64,000 nt of DNA from Petaurus breviceps papuanus (GCA_028583685.1 JAMXIF010000032.1:1761451-1825450); one strand, 5' to 3'. Counted from the first letter of the stretch, positions 1-10,096 are shown. Notes: generated by a model not told the origin, from the letters alone. A program made the numbers and translations.

Positions 1-549
1 TAAGGGGTGAAAGGAAAGAAGTGAGCAGGTCTCTAAATTTGTCATGGATCATGACTAGAAGGGTCACTTGGACAGAAATAAGAAGTGAGAAGAAGTGGGA
101 TGGGTTTCGATTGAAAGATACTAAGTTGATTTTTGATATGTTCCTATTCAGATGCCTAGGGGACATTTATTGGGTTCATGGTGGTACAGAACAAAATAGC
201 TCATGAGAGAGATGAGGGTTGGTTATATAGATTTGTGTGTTCTATGAATAGATATGATAGTTAACGGTATGGAAATTGAGATAATCAAGACACAATGAGA
301 GAAGACAAAAAGGCCACAGACAGAGCCCTGGAGACACACATCTGGGGAGAGCCAGACATCTCCCATCTTGTTTTTTCCTCTGTCAAAAAAAAAAGATAGC
401 CACTGCCTCTCTCCTCCTTTCTGCTATCTTCTAAGAACATTTTTTATGGTAATTACCATTTGGATATTGTAAAATCCTGATGTGTGGCCTGGATCATCAC
501 CAAAGAATGATTCAGTTCTTTTCAGTATGATTTTAGTGTAAAGGCAGTG
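1..549. other. Unassigned single-copy DNA
   Basis: No repeat family, gene or RNA was recognised here. The only open frame is short (61 codons near the left edge) with no recognisable domain. The sequence is AT-rich with no strong simple repeat. Confidence 0.4.
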
Positions 550-772
550 TAACTTAGGATGGTCTAATAGATGGAGGCCTGACCTTGGAACCTGGAAGTC
601 AAGTCTTTCCTGTGACATGTACTAAATTTATGACCGTGAGTAAGTCACCCAACTTCTCATGGTCGCAGACAACTCTAAGAGATTATAATTGCAGACAGAT
701 TTCTGATCTGCATCATGAATAGGAATTTTTCTGACAAGAAATCCCTTCTTTGATCAAAACACAAGTCTGAGC
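550..772 (+). repeat. CORE-SINE, MAR1/THER1-like
   Basis: A diverged tRNA-derived CORE-SINE. The tRNA-like head is followed by the CORE 'gaccgtgagtaagtcaccc' and then by a distinctive 3' half ('caactctaagagattataa', then 'cagatttctgatctgcatc'). Other copies in the window share this 3' half (7212, 19708, 50215). Many mutations and no clear target-site duplication suggest an old insertion. The exact Repbase family is not certain. Confidence 0.7.
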
Positions 773-775
773 TAC

Positions 776-935
776 ATAGATATACACACACAACACACAC
801 ATACACAATGGCATTATATATATATGTGTGTGTGTATGTGTATATGTAACATATAAATATATGTGATATATATATGTTAGATATACATATAGGATAGATA
901 CATAGGTCTGTATATGATAGTTATATTTGTGTACA
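776..935. repeat. CA/TA/TG microsatellite
   Basis: Interrupted dinucleotide repeats: CA runs, then (TA)n, then alternating TG/TA tracts. This is simple sequence with no coding potential. Confidence 0.85.
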
Positions 936-1261
936 TATTATATCAGTATTAACTCTTTTATTGTATTCTAATCTTTTGAAAACCTATCATCCGTGTACAA
1001 AATGTGGTAACCCCAATACATTCAAATAGTAACCACAACATATGATTTCTTTTCCAGCCATTCTAGATAAATGTTAATTTATTCTGTGTAGGGAGAATTT
1101 ATGCATACACATAGAAATAGAAATAAGTTGGAAAATAGATAATTCAGATGTTTTGTATTTTCTTCATGTAAACAGTAGGAACGTGCCAAAAATCATTGGC
1201 AGCATCAACTCCTGAGTATAGTCTTACACCTCCCTGCTAGTATGGGACAAATCAGTGTAGG
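936..1261. other. Unassigned single-copy DNA
   Basis: No recognisable gene or repeat. The stretch is AT-rich. Confidence 0.35.
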
Positions 1262-1430
1262 TAAGAAGTTTGCAGTTAGGCAGTTTAGTACCAGTTCTAA
1301 TCCTACTAACCAGTCATATGATATTGATGAAGTCATTTCCCCTATTTGAGGCTGAATTGCCTCATCTGTGAAATTGAAAGTTTAGTTTAAATGATTTCTA
1401 AGACCTCACTTCTTGTGGTTTATTTCTTTT
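1262..1430 (+). repeat. CORE-SINE, MIR-like
   Basis: A diverged MIR-type SINE body. It is recognisable by 'ttgcctcatctgtgaaatt' after a degraded CORE and by the following 'tttctaagacctcac', which matches the usual MIR-like 3' part. The tRNA head is poorly preserved. Confidence 0.65.
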
Positions 1431-1444
1431 ATATACAGAATAAA

Positions 1445-1863
1445 GAGCAGCTAGGTCCCTCAGTGGACAGAGCACTGGGCTGGGAAACAGGAAGATTCAT
1501 CTTCCTGAGCTCAAATCCAGCCTCAGACACTTGAAAGCTATAGACCTTGGATTAGTCACTTAACCCTGTTTGCCTCACTTCCTCATCTGTAAAATGAGCT
1601 GGAGAAAGAAATGGTAAACCACTCCAGTATCTCTACCAAGAAAACCCCAAAGGGCAGCTAGGTGGCACAGTGAATAGAACACCGGAACTGGAGTCAGGAG
1701 GACCTGAGTTCAAATCCAACCTCAGACACTTATCACAAAAATTAGCCATGTGACCTTGGGCAACTCCCTTAACCCCAATTGCCCTCCCCCCCAAAAAAAA
1801 GAAAACCCCACATGGGGTCATGAAAAGTTGGATACAACTGAAATGACTGGACAACATACATAC
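1445..1863 (+). repeat. RTE-tailed tRNA-SINE (interrupted)
   Basis: Parts in order: a tRNA-like head ('gagcagctaggtccctcag'), a CORE segment, the linker 'aaaatgagctggagaaag', then a 3' tail ('ggggtcatgaaaagttgg', 'caactgaaatgactgg'). That tail resembles the 3' end of BovB/RTE LINEs and points to RTE-driven retrotransposition. A family A SINE sits inside it (1650-1800) with duplicated 'gaaaacccca' on both sides. Two antisense copies of this SINE lie at 7349 and 40640. Confidence 0.8.
1650..1800 (+). repeat. Family A SINE (WSINE1-like), nested
   Basis: A tRNA-derived SINE starting 'gggcagctaggtggcacag', with a B-box-like 'gagttcaaatcc', CORE-derived 'tgtgaccttgggcaa', and an A-rich tail. It is nearly full length and lies inside the RTE-tailed SINE. 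The target-site duplication 'gaaaacccca' is at 1640-1649 and 1801-1810. It is younger than its host element. Confidence 0.9.
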
Positions 1864-2660
1864 ATGATAAACTTCTTAATCCTTAGGCATTGACTTTCCT
1901 CAATCTATTAGATTATGATGGATCTGGGAGGTGATTTTGTATGTGGGTGTGTGTACATAAATATGTGTTTGCCCAAATAAATATATATTTGTATGTAAAT
2001 GTATATATAAACACATATACTTTGTTTTCCCATTTTCTTCTCACATAAATTTTGATTTTAGACTGTAACAAGGTAAGAAGATTAACAAGGATCTCTTTTT
2101 CCCATAGCAATACATTTCTTCTTCCTTGACTCACTTTGGATGAGTCAGTTTTCTTGCTTCACTTTAAAAAAAAATCATCACCAAAGTTTTTTTCACCTAA
2201 ATATCACTGCTTTGTGTGCTGGTCTTTTCTTTGAATGTTCACCATTCTAACACTGGCAAGAGAAATTTGGAGAAAATAGCCTGATTGAAATAAGAGTTAT
2301 GTCAAGAAAGAGGATTTGACCTGAGCTCCTTAGTGATTACATTGATTTACTTCAGGAAAGAACTAGCTAGACACATTATACCTTGCCATCATAAGTAAGT
2401 AGTTTAAGAAATTTGTCCTAAGATACATCCTTCAACTGATGAAAATATATGAGAATTATTTACTTCTCAATGATAATTTAAAATGTGTATTGACAGATTA
2501 AATTGAGTCCACTGTTGAAGAGAAGTAACTAAAAAAAAAGCAACTCCAAAATGGAATTTCAGACAATTGGTTTTCACATTCATGGCACTAATCTTAATGA
2601 CATTAATAGGAAGATGGATTAGACTTGCTCTGTGTGGCTCAAGAAAGCAGAACTAACTCA
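1864..2660. other. Unassigned DNA with TA/TG simple repeats
   Basis: It contains a TG/TA-rich tract at about 1930-2025. The remainder is AT-rich single-copy DNA with no recognised gene or repeat. Confidence 0.4.
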
Positions 2661-3640
2661 GCTCAACTCAATAAACATCTATAGAGGATTTGTTATGTAC
2701 AAGCTACTTGGGGATAAGCACTAGGGATACAAAATGAAGTTCACTTCCTACATGTGTGATACAACCTGTACACAGATGAGTCAAGCCAAGATAACTGGAT
2801 GAGGAAAAGTGGATCAGCAACTGGACAGGATTAAGAAAGGTTTGATGTGGGAGGATCCTATGCACAAGGGAATCCTTTTAAAAAGTTAAGGCTTCTAAGA
2901 GTCAGAGTAAAGAAGGGAGGGCATTTCACACATGGAGGGCCCTCTCTGGAAAAGCACAGAGGGGAGCTAGAGAAAGAAGTCTGGAATAGCAAATTTGGAG
3001 AAAGATTTTGAACAATTTTACAAATCAGGTTGAAGAATTTATATTCTGCCTAAAAGCAGTAGGATCACTGGTATTTTGTTTTGCTTTTTTTGTTTGTGTG
3101 CTTATTTGTTATTAAGAAAAAGAGTGACATGGTTAATTCCATGCATTGAAAATTGTTATTTTGGCAACTATGTAGAGGATAGGCTGAGGAGAGGAGGAGC
3201 AGGCTGATACGTCATCTCAGTGGTGCAGGCAAGAGATAATGAAGATCGGGATGACCTGGTGATCAAATCCGGGCTCAGATACTCAGCACCACACCCAGAA
3301 ATAACTGGCCATGTAACCTTGAGCAAGTTACTTAACCCCGATTGCTTTAAAAAAAGAGAGAGAGATAATGAAGATGGTAGCTACAGGAGTGAGGAGAAGG
3401 TGACATAGTAAAGAAATTTTTCCGCACAAGTATAAACAATATACTTGACTAATAACTGAATGCAGGAAGTGAGAGAAAGAGAAGCATTAGAGAGAATTCC
3501 AAGACCACTGGCCTGGATAACTGTAAGGATAGTGATATCCTCTATAGAAATAGAAAGTTTAGAAGAAGAGGCACTATTGGGGGAAAGATAATGGATTAAT
3601 TCTGTTTGGGGCTGCTAAGAAAAAATGTGTAGAAGTCATA
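2661..3640 (-). mobile_element. L2 LINE fragment, antisense (3' UTR into ORF2)
   Basis: On the minus strand this is the 3' end of an old L2: the reverse complement begins at the L2 terminal motif (plus strand 'caataaacatctatagagg'). It then runs into sequence antisense to the RT C-terminal region (plus strand 'gagtgacatggttaattcc' near 3124; 'gggggaaagataatgg' near 3579). It is heavily diverged and split by a family B SINE at 3247-3360. Confidence 0.75.
3247..3360 (+). repeat. Family B SINE, 5'-truncated, nested in L2
   Basis: It begins mid-head at 'cgggatgacctgg', keeps the B-box-like 'gatcaaatccggg', the linker 'cagcaccacacccagaaat' and the tail 'cttgagcaagttacttaac', and ends in an A/GA tract. 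A 15-bp duplication 'agagataatgaagat' lies at 3232-3246 and 3361-3375, so the truncation happened at insertion. Confidence 0.88.
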
Positions 3641-3692
3641 AGAAGCTAGAGTTGGCTCGATGTAGGTGAGACATTTTTAATAATTAGTCATC

Positions 3693-3855
3693 TGAAATGG
3701 AATTACTGCTTTATGAGGTGGAGAGTTTGCCCATCCCTGAAGGTATTTGAGCAAAGCCTGTATAAGTGTTTGCCGGTGATGTTGTAAAGGAGATTCATGA
3801 ATGATGTCCTGTAAGGTCTTTTACACCTCTAGATTGTAGGATATAATACTATAGC
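3693..3855 (+). mobile_element. CR1/L3 LINE 3' end
   Basis: Matches the CR1-type 3' UTR: 'ccctgaaggtatttgagca', then 'tgttgtaaaggagattc', then a degenerate 'aaggtcttttacacctct' ending. It is a short and very old remnant with no coding sequence left. Confidence 0.6.
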
Positions 3856-3967
3856 CAGTTTGGGGAAAGTTCTACTTCCCCTGGCTATTTCATATTAAGT
3901 TAAGCATTATAAATGTATCCCAATTGGCAAAATATTGTGAATTTTAATGTATTTAAAGAAGTGGACC

Positions 3968-4095
3968 AATCAGAAATCATTAAACAAGTGCCTAGTCCTT
4001 TCTAAGCAAAGAGGTTACAAAAATAAAAATGAAATAGTCCCTTCCCTCAAGGAGCTTTTATGCTGTAGATGAAGAAGCACTGATTAGCAGTCATA
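3968..4095 (-). mobile_element. L2 LINE 3' end fragment, antisense
   Basis: The plus strand reads 'aatcattaaacaagtgcct', then 'tcccttccctcaaggagct', the usual reverse complement of the L2 3' terminus. Confidence 0.65.
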
Positions 4096-4399
4096 AAATT
4101 TTGTCCAAATAATCAGTAATTTGTATTTATTGATGTCTAAGTTAATTAAGTTCATTATCGGGACTTCTGCACATTATGGCAAGAGGGAGGGAATTCTTTA
4201 ATTATACTTCTAAGTCAATTGTCCCTTCTATCACCCCTCTCCTGAAAGAACAATCTGAGCAATATTTTGCAATTGGCCAGTAAGTCACAATCACTGTAAT
4301 GGATCTTTTAATTTTCTCAAAAGATGGAAGTATTTTGTAAATACAAGACTATAATGTGTATAAGCTTATCAGCTTATATGGGGACACAGTACTTGAATG

Positions 4400-4530
4400 C
4401 GTCTAGAGTGTGAGATTCCTGAGAGCCAGGATTATTTTGTTTTTGTCCCCCTTGCTCATAGCACAGTTCTCAGAATGTGCTAGGCTCTTGCTAAGTGTTT
4501 GCTTATTGCAGATGATTGTTTGAACTTACA
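4400..4530 (+). mobile_element. L2 LINE 3' end fragment
   Basis: Sense L2 3' UTR: 'gtgagattcctgagagcca', then 'cttgctcatagcacagttc', then 'taagtgtttgcttattgc'. About 130 bp survive. Confidence 0.65.
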
Positions 4531-5311
4531 TATACTTATCAGCGCTATTTGTTAATGTCAGCGGTACATTAACCCAAGGAAGATGGAATCAGGTTGTGCC
4601 TCATTAGAATCTCAATAACAGAAATCAGGGGGAAAAGTTGTGAACCACCTCACCTAGTCTGCTGGCAGCCACACAGTGCCAAAGCTGTTGCCTGCCTCCC
4701 CCAATCATTCACAGAAAAAGATGAGAGGCTTTCTTTAGTTTCCACCATTTTCTGTTCTTTTCCATTTCAAAATGGTATGCTGCTTTGCCAGAAGTCATAT
4801 TGACAACCCCATGGTCACAGTCTTTCCTTGTGGTCTCTGATCTCTGGGTAACCTATTATTAACTTCTATCTCCTGCTAAACTTTGAGGGGACCATGGAAC
4901 ACTGTTCCAAAGTAAGCTAAACCTGATCGTTACCAGATTTAATTCAGGAATATTGTCTAAACACACTTTGACTTCAAAACATTCTCTTCTACCATCAACA
5001 GAATATGAAGCTTTTTCTGGAATTTCTTAGATTCTTTTCTATCATCCACTTAAAGTAGCTAATATTTTGTGATTTTAGATTTTATCTGAAATACTTTTTC
5101 TTTGCTTGTTTTCAGTACTTTGAAGTACTCTTTTTTAACATAACAACTTCTAACTATATATAATTTTTCATAATAATGAATTATATCTTCAAAATACTCT
5201 TTCCTCTTACCTACTTTTATGACCCTAAGGGGAGGGGGGAAACTTTCACTTGAAAGTGATTTTTAAAAAGAGCCTAAAGCACCCATATATACAAAATAAA
5301 TATAGCAGTTT
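4531..5311. other. Unassigned single-copy DNA
   Basis: No repeat or gene recognised. A 69-codon open frame (4594-4803) shows no known domain and is taken as chance. Confidence 0.35.
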
Positions 5312-5652
5312 TATTTTTAATAGCAAAGACCTGGAAATTAGGAGGTGCCCGCCATTTGGGGAATGGCTGAACAAATTATGGCGTATGAATAAAATGGAAG
5401 ATTATTGAGCTGTAAGAAATGATGTGTAAATGTAAATGTAAAAATGGTGACTTAACAGAAACTTAAGAAGACTCCTATGAACCAATTCAGAATGAATTGA
5501 GCAGAATAAAAAAAAATTCATACAATAAGATCAATACTATAAAAACAAATAACTTTGAAAAACTTAGGAACTTTGATCAACACAAAGACCAGCATAGTTC
5601 TAGGGCAGGCGATGAACCATGTTACCCAACTCCTTAAAAAGTATGGTAATAA

Positions 5653-5811
5653 GGGGCAGCTAGGTGGTGCAGTGAATAGAGCACTCACCCTGGATTCAGG
5701 AGTATCTAAGTTCAAATCTGGTTTCAGACACTTAACACAAAAAACTAGCCATGTGACCTTGGGCAAGTCACTTAACCCCAAGTGCCCTCCAAAAAAGCAA
5801 AAAAAAAAAAA
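5653..5811 (+). repeat. Family A SINE (WSINE1-like), in L1
   Basis: Full-length copy starting 'ggggcagctaggtggtgcag', with 'aagttcaaatctgg' as a B-box relic, 'tgtgaccttgggcaagtca', and an A-rich tail with one internal GC. The target-site duplication is weak (compare 'ggtaataa' with 'gataattaa'). Confidence 0.87.
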
Positions 5812-5831
5812 GATAATTAAAACACTTTAAT

Positions 5832-5984
5832 GGGGTGGCCAGGTGGCTCAGCGAGTAAGAGCACCGGCTCCAGTATTGGGGTGACCTGGATCGAATCCCG
5901 GGCTCAGATACTCAGCACCACACCCAGAAATAACTGGCTGGTAAACTTGAGCAAGTTACTTAACCCTGATTGCTTCAAAAAAAA
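5832..5984 (+). repeat. Family B SINE, full length, in L1
   Basis: Best full-length family B copy in the window. The A-box region is 'tggctcagcgagtaagagc' and the B box 'ggatcgaatcc' (5888-5898). It has the linker 'cagcaccacacccagaaat', the tail 'cttgagcaagttacttaac' and a short A tail. The head folds like a tRNA, but the 3' extension and poly(A) mark it as a SINE. Family B shares its tail half with family A, so the two are sister lineages. Confidence 0.88.
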
Positions 5985-6170
5985 TATGGGACTCCAGGTG
6001 CAAAATGAAATATTTTGAACAAGAAATGTGTGAGAATTTGTTTTACTTTACTATGTATATTTGCTATAAGAGTTTTGTTTTCTTCTTTTTTTCAGAGATA
6101 TTGAGGGGTAATGAGAAAGAGAGAAAAATGTATCCTATTCATTTAAAAATAAGATTTAACTTAAAAGAAT

Positions 6171-6304
6171 AAATCATAAAAAAATTCTCAAAAACAAAAT
6201 AAAGGAATAGTTCTTAGAGTTTCTCACATTTAGAGCTAAACTTCAAAACACAAGAGATCAAAAGTAGTTGTCTATCATCACACAGTCATGAAGATCAAAT
6301 AAGA
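6171..6304. other. A-rich single-copy DNA
   Basis: A-rich spacer after the L1 tail. Nothing recognised. Confidence 0.3.
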
Positions 6305-6478
6305 TCATGGGATCACAGAACTGAAGCAGAAAGGGACCTTAGTAGCCAATTGTTCCACATGCAGATTTCATCATCTAAATGGGGAAACTGATATCAGAAT
6401 GGTTAAATGAATTGTCCAACATCACAAAGGCAAATGCCAGAAGTATTTGATCAGTATCCATTGACTCAAAAGTCATAC
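6305..6478 (-). repeat. CORE-SINE, antisense
   Basis: The plus strand carries the antisense signature 'aactgaagcagaaagggacc', then 'aaatggggaaactgat' and a degraded CORE complement. Old and without a clear duplication. Confidence 0.68.
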
Positions 6479-6481
6479 TAA

Positions 6482-6672
6482 TAAGCTCACATTTATGTAA
6501 TATTTATATCATATCATGATCAATGGTTTGTGAAGTACTTTCTTTTGTAAAAAAATAAAAAATAAAAAGCCCTGTCAGCTAGGTATAACAAGTATTATTG
6601 TCTACATTTTATTGAGACTCAGAAAGGTTGTGCGAATTACCCAATGTCATGTATAATATCACTAGAATTTTA
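6482..6672 (-). repeat. CORE-SINE, antisense, long 3' type
   Basis: The plus strand begins with the complement of the MIR-like 3' end ('agctcacatttatgtaatat', 'ggtttgtgaagtactttc'), then 'attttattgagactcagaa'. It abuts another antisense CORE-SINE at 6305. Confidence 0.65.
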
Positions 6673-6675
6673 GTT

Positions 6676-7205
6676 AAAATAAAAATTTATTAACTACCCA
6701 GTATGTACAGAATGCTGTGTTAGCCCCCAGGGATAGTAGGCTCTTAAGTAGTCTGCCTTCATGGAATTTACAATTTAGCATGGTGATGGCCTAACATATA
6801 AGCTAGGACTCTAAAAACAACATGGCACCAGATTGTCAAGGGTCTTGGATTCAATTCACATCAACAAACATTTATTAAATATCTAGTGCCACATGCTAGG
6901 TTCCAGGAATCCCAAGACAAAATCAAGCAGGGACTATACTAAACTGCAGCTACACTTTGCAGTATCCTCCATAGGCAACAAGGAGGAGCTGACCAGCTCT
7001 GAACAAAGGAATGGCATGGCATGTGTAGGGAAAGAGAAAATAAAGATGTGGTAGCAACGTGGAGGAAGCAGAAAGAGGAGAGATGGAAGGACTAATTAGG
7101 AAGTTATTGAAGGAGTTCAAATGGCTGTTGTTAAGGAACTGAGCTAAGATAGTGAGAAAGGAAATAGACCGAAAAGGATAGATTTGAGAGATTTTGTGAA
7201 AGTAA
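6676..7205 (-). mobile_element. Two abutting L2 3' fragments, antisense
   Basis: The L2 end signature appears twice: 'aaaatttattaactaccca' at 6685 and 'tcaacaaacatttattaaat' at 6863. The two joined copies therefore start at about 6676 and 6849. The second runs on into sequence antisense to the L2 ORF2 end. Both are old. Confidence 0.65.
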
Positions 7206-7211
7206 AATCAG

Positions 7212-7715
7212 AGGCAGTATTGGTTAGTAGAGAGAGAACTGGTCTGTAAGTCTCTAAGACTTTGTTTCAGTGCCTACCTCTGATACGTATTAACTGTCTC
7301 TGGGCAAGTCATATAATATCCCATGTAGGGAACTCTCTCTAAGGCTATGGCATTTGTCAGTTGTTTCAGTTATATCTGAATCTTTGTGACCCCATCTAGG
7401 GTTTTGTTTGTTAGTTTGTTTTTTGGCAAAGATAATGAAATGGTTTGCCATTTCTTTCTCTGACACACTTTAGAGTTGAGGAAAATAAGGCAAATGAAGT
7501 TAAGTGACTTGCCCAGGTTCACACAGCTATTAAGTGTCTGAGGTCAGACAACTCAGATATTCGTAATTCTAGGCTCAGTGCTCTATCCACTATGCCACCT
7601 AGCTGTCCCTAAGCTTAGAACTTTCAGGAAAAGTGCCATCCTGCATTTACAGATATAATTTTCTTGCCTGGGAGTTACCAATAAAAGTAAAGCTACAGAT
7701 TTAGTTCCAGTCCCC
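7212..7715 (+). repeat. CORE-SINE, MAR1-like, split by another SINE
   Basis: The first part (7212-7348) has a tRNA-like head and 'ctctgggcaagtcatataa'. The second part (7609-7715) continues the family's 3' half ('aagtgccatcctgcattta', 'ccaataaaagtaaagctac'). The RTE-tailed SINE at 7349-7608 separates them. 'ctaaggctat' (7339) and 'ctaagctta' (7609) look like the decayed target duplication. Confidence 0.65.
7349..7608 (-). repeat. RTE-tailed tRNA-SINE, antisense, nested
   Basis: The plus strand starts with the complement of the BovB-like tail ('gttgtttcagttatatctga', 'tttgtgaccccatctaggg'), then 'atggtttgccatttctttc', the CORE complement 'agtgacttgcccaggttc', and the head 'atgccacctagctgtcc'. 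It lies inside an older CORE-SINE. Confidence 0.8.
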
Positions 7716-7754
7716 AAAACTCAATAGTAACTCTATATGAGAAGGGGTTGTAAT

Positions 7755-7895
7755 AATTTTTATAATATATACACATATACAATAATACATTATATATAAT
7801 GTATACAGAATATAATAATGTAACATAATTTTATAATAATACGCATGTGTGTATGTATATAGTCAAGTATACATATATAATTGTGTATGTGTGTG
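7755..7895. repeat. TA/TG microsatellite
   Basis: An AT-dominated dinucleotide tract with TATATA, TGTG and CATATA runs, heavily interrupted. Confidence 0.8.
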
Positions 7896-7902
7896 CATAT
7901 CT

Positions 7903-8055
7903 ATCACATAAATGGTTTTGCAAATATTATTATTCTCACAAGAACCCTGTAAATTATGTGCTTATATTATCCCGATTTTGCAGCTGTGGAAACTAAGATA
8001 GGTAGAGGTTATTTGGTAAATAAGGTATAATCACTGTTTTCAGGTATTAGAAGGA
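7903..8055 (-). repeat. CORE-SINE, antisense
   Basis: 'aatggttttgcaaatattat', 'cacaagaaccctgtaaatt' and 'ccgattttgcagctgtgg' follow the order of the antisense MIR-like 3' half. Confidence 0.65.
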
Positions 8056-8570
8056 CGGCCAAATGAGAAGGGAACTGACTTGCGTTTTGTCCCAAAGGTT
8101 AGAACCAGGAGCTGCTGGGGTGGAAGTTACAAAAGAGACAATTTTAAACTTAATTGCAACAATCCTAATGGTCCAAAAGTGTAGTGGGCTACCTTAAGAA
8201 CTAGGTGAAGTTCTTCAAGCTAAGGCTGAGCAAACTATTGGATAAGATACCCAGGCAGCTAAAGTAGTACAGTGGTTACTGTATTGGAATTGGGAGTTGG
8301 GAAAACATGAGGTCAAATCCTGTTTAACTGTGTGACCTTGTATAAGCCAATTAAACATCTCTTAGCTTCACTTACCTTGTCTATAAAATGGAGATAATAA
8401 TACCTACTTCATGGGATTGTTGTGAGATTTAAATGAGAGGACATGTTAAAGACTTCATAAAACTTAAAGGGCTTTGTGAACAGTATAATTGCTGTTGTTA
8501 ATATTTTTTTCTGTGTATAGGTCATGTAGGTCCCTTCAGTCTCTCTGTTCTGTGATTCTGTGAATAAATA
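8056..8570 (+). mobile_element. CR1/L3 LINE 3' end, interrupted
   Basis: Sense CR1 3' UTR. It shows 'gaagggaactgacttgc', 'aggttagaaccaggagctg', 'ggtggaagttacaaaagag' and 'aatggtccaaaagtgtagt', and resumes after a CORE-SINE with the terminal 'tctgtgattctgtgaataaa'. The segment at 56040-56625 is the antisense of the same family. No coding sequence remains. Confidence 0.75.
8252..8508 (+). repeat. CORE-SINE, MIR-like, nested in CR1
   Basis: The head near 'agtagtacagtggttactg' is followed by 'tgtgaccttgtataagcca', 'aaatggagataataatacc', 'ggattgttgtgagatttaa' and a 3' end at 'ttgctgttgttaat'. It splits the CR1 3' UTR, so it is younger than that element. Confidence 0.72.
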
Positions 8571-9714
8571 AACCCATAGAGAGACTGTGGAAAGGGAAAA
8601 GAGAAGTCTTCTCTACATTAGACTACGATTTCTCATTCCTAGAACATTGTGACACAATATATTAATGGTTTATGTCTGATACTTGCTGAATTTGGTTCAT
8701 AAAAAAAACAAATAACGTGAAAGACTAAGAATAGCTCACTAAAGGCATAAGTAACCTTTCATTTATGTCTGTGTGTGTGTGTGTATTTCACTATTGAGCA
8801 GGAATAAAGAGAAGGGTAGAGTTAGCTGCCCATGTAAGTTAAAGGGACTCCTTCAAATTTGTCAGAGCCGACAGTACGAATTTCACATTCCAAATGCATG
8901 TCCAGCTCAGATTGGGTTAGTAGCACCATCTATGTATGATGGATAGCACATTAGCATGTCAAGGCAGTAAAAATAATTGCATGGCAAAATTGAAATTTGG
9001 TAACCAAGTTTCCATGGAGTTAAAGCAGCTCTCTGAATAATTTGGACAGATATAGTGATCTCAGTCATTGTTTCACAGTCTCAGAATGAACTGTGGAATT
9101 AAAAAAAAAACTTGTGAAAACTCGGCTTTCCCATATACCTTTAGGGCCAATCTTATTCAATTGCTTACCTGTGGATGACAGTAGGTCTATTGCCATTCTT
9201 GATATCTGCATGTGTTTTAGAATCTATGTGATAAATATGCACTGTATAGGGATTGTCATATCTGATTAATACCTTAAATTCTCTGGGTATGTTCCTTGAT
9301 GTATAGGCATTGCACTAACTCTGTGGGCTCCCCACCAGGCAGGCATCAGCATCAGCTTCCAAGTAGGTCTCCTGCTGTGTGTTTCTCCTGCATGTCGTAT
9401 GCTCAGCTGTCATCTTTGCTAAAGGATTTTCAGTTTGGAAAATAATTTGCAATGAGGATGTGCTTGCTGAAGGATGGGAAGCAATTATGTCAGAAGGCCT
9501 GGGGGGTGGGGGGAAGTTTATAATGTGTACTCAGAAAAGTCCACATAATGTGGGAAGCAAGGCAACCAGGTTGCCATTTGGGGTGGGCATTGGAAGATGA
9601 AAAGTGACTTTTGTTTTTGTTTTTGTTTCCTCCTTTTTACCATATTTGTCATGCAGAAGCTGGCTTAAAGCAATTATAAAATAGGGTAATCCTGTGCTGT
9701 AATAATGGACTAGG
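8571..9714. other. SINE-free single-copy stretch, candidate conserved non-coding DNA
   Basis: About 1.1 kb without a recognised repeat, apart from a short (GT)n near 8767. 8860-9600 is compositionally even and has homeodomain- and POU-like AT motifs, such as 'aataattgcatgg'. No splice-bounded open frame is convincing. The idea of constraint is inference from the lack of insertions only. Confidence 0.3.
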
Positions 9715-9727
9715 TGTGATGCCTCTT

Positions 9728-9923
9728 CATTCATTCATTCATTCATTCATTCATTTATTTGTTCATTCATTCATTTTTAAAGCAGTTGGGGTTAAGTAAC
9801 TTGCTCAAGGTTACATGGCCAGGTGTTTCTGGGTGGGTGCTAAGTATCTGAGTTCAGATTCGATCCCAGGTCTCCCGACTCTGGGGCCAGTGCTCTTACT
9901 CACTGAGCCACATGGCCACCCCT
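9728..9923 (-). repeat. Family B SINE, antisense, tail expanded to (ATTC)n
   Basis: The plus strand reads a run of ATTC repeats (9728-9775), then the tail complement 'aagtaacttgctcaaggtta', the linker, the B-box complement 'gattcgatccc' and the head complement 'catggccacccc'. A 13-bp duplication with one mismatch lies at 9715-9727 ('tgtgatgcctctt') and 9924-9936. The tetranucleotide tract lies inside the duplicated borders, so it grew from the SINE tail. Confidence 0.88.
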
Positions 9924-10037
9924 TGTGATGTCTCTTTAAAACTGCCCCACGTAACAGGAAAAAAAATATCCCCAATCATCATGTTGTCAATTGGAACTTA
10001 TTTAGCTGCCATGTAGAAAATTTCTTCTTATCTATAA

Positions 10038-10096
10038 AGTGCCCCCAAAGTCTTAGTGCTGTTTAAAGCTTTGCTACACTATGACTTTCAAAACAT
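10038..10096. repeat. Short palindromic MITE remnant, mariner-like
   Basis: 'aaagtcttagtgctgtttaa' is followed by an imperfect inverted copy ending 'cactatgacttt', preceded by 'gtgccccc'. The inverted-repeat layout and the 'caaagtcttagtgc' motif resemble Tc1/mariner-derived MITEs. The family assignment is tentative. Confidence 0.4.

Larger units (their letters stand above)
5312..6170 (+). mobile_element. L1 LINE 3' end (ORF2 C-terminus plus 3' UTR), interrupted
   Basis: One frame reads CPPFGEWLNKLWRMNK...MEDY (stop) AVRND. This aligns with the human L1 ORF2p C-terminal stretch CPTMIDWIKKMWHIYTMEYY...IKND. The 3' UTR resumes after two SINEs at 'gggactccaggtgcaaaat' and runs to the T-rich segment near 6090. 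It is 5'-truncated and decayed. The two inserted SINEs (5653-5811, 5832-5984) are separated by only 20 bp of L1. Confidence 0.75.

Noticed and set aside
5832-5984. tRNA gene
   Set aside because: A- and B-box-like sequences are present, but the 3' CORE-derived extension, A tail and many sister copies identify a SINE.
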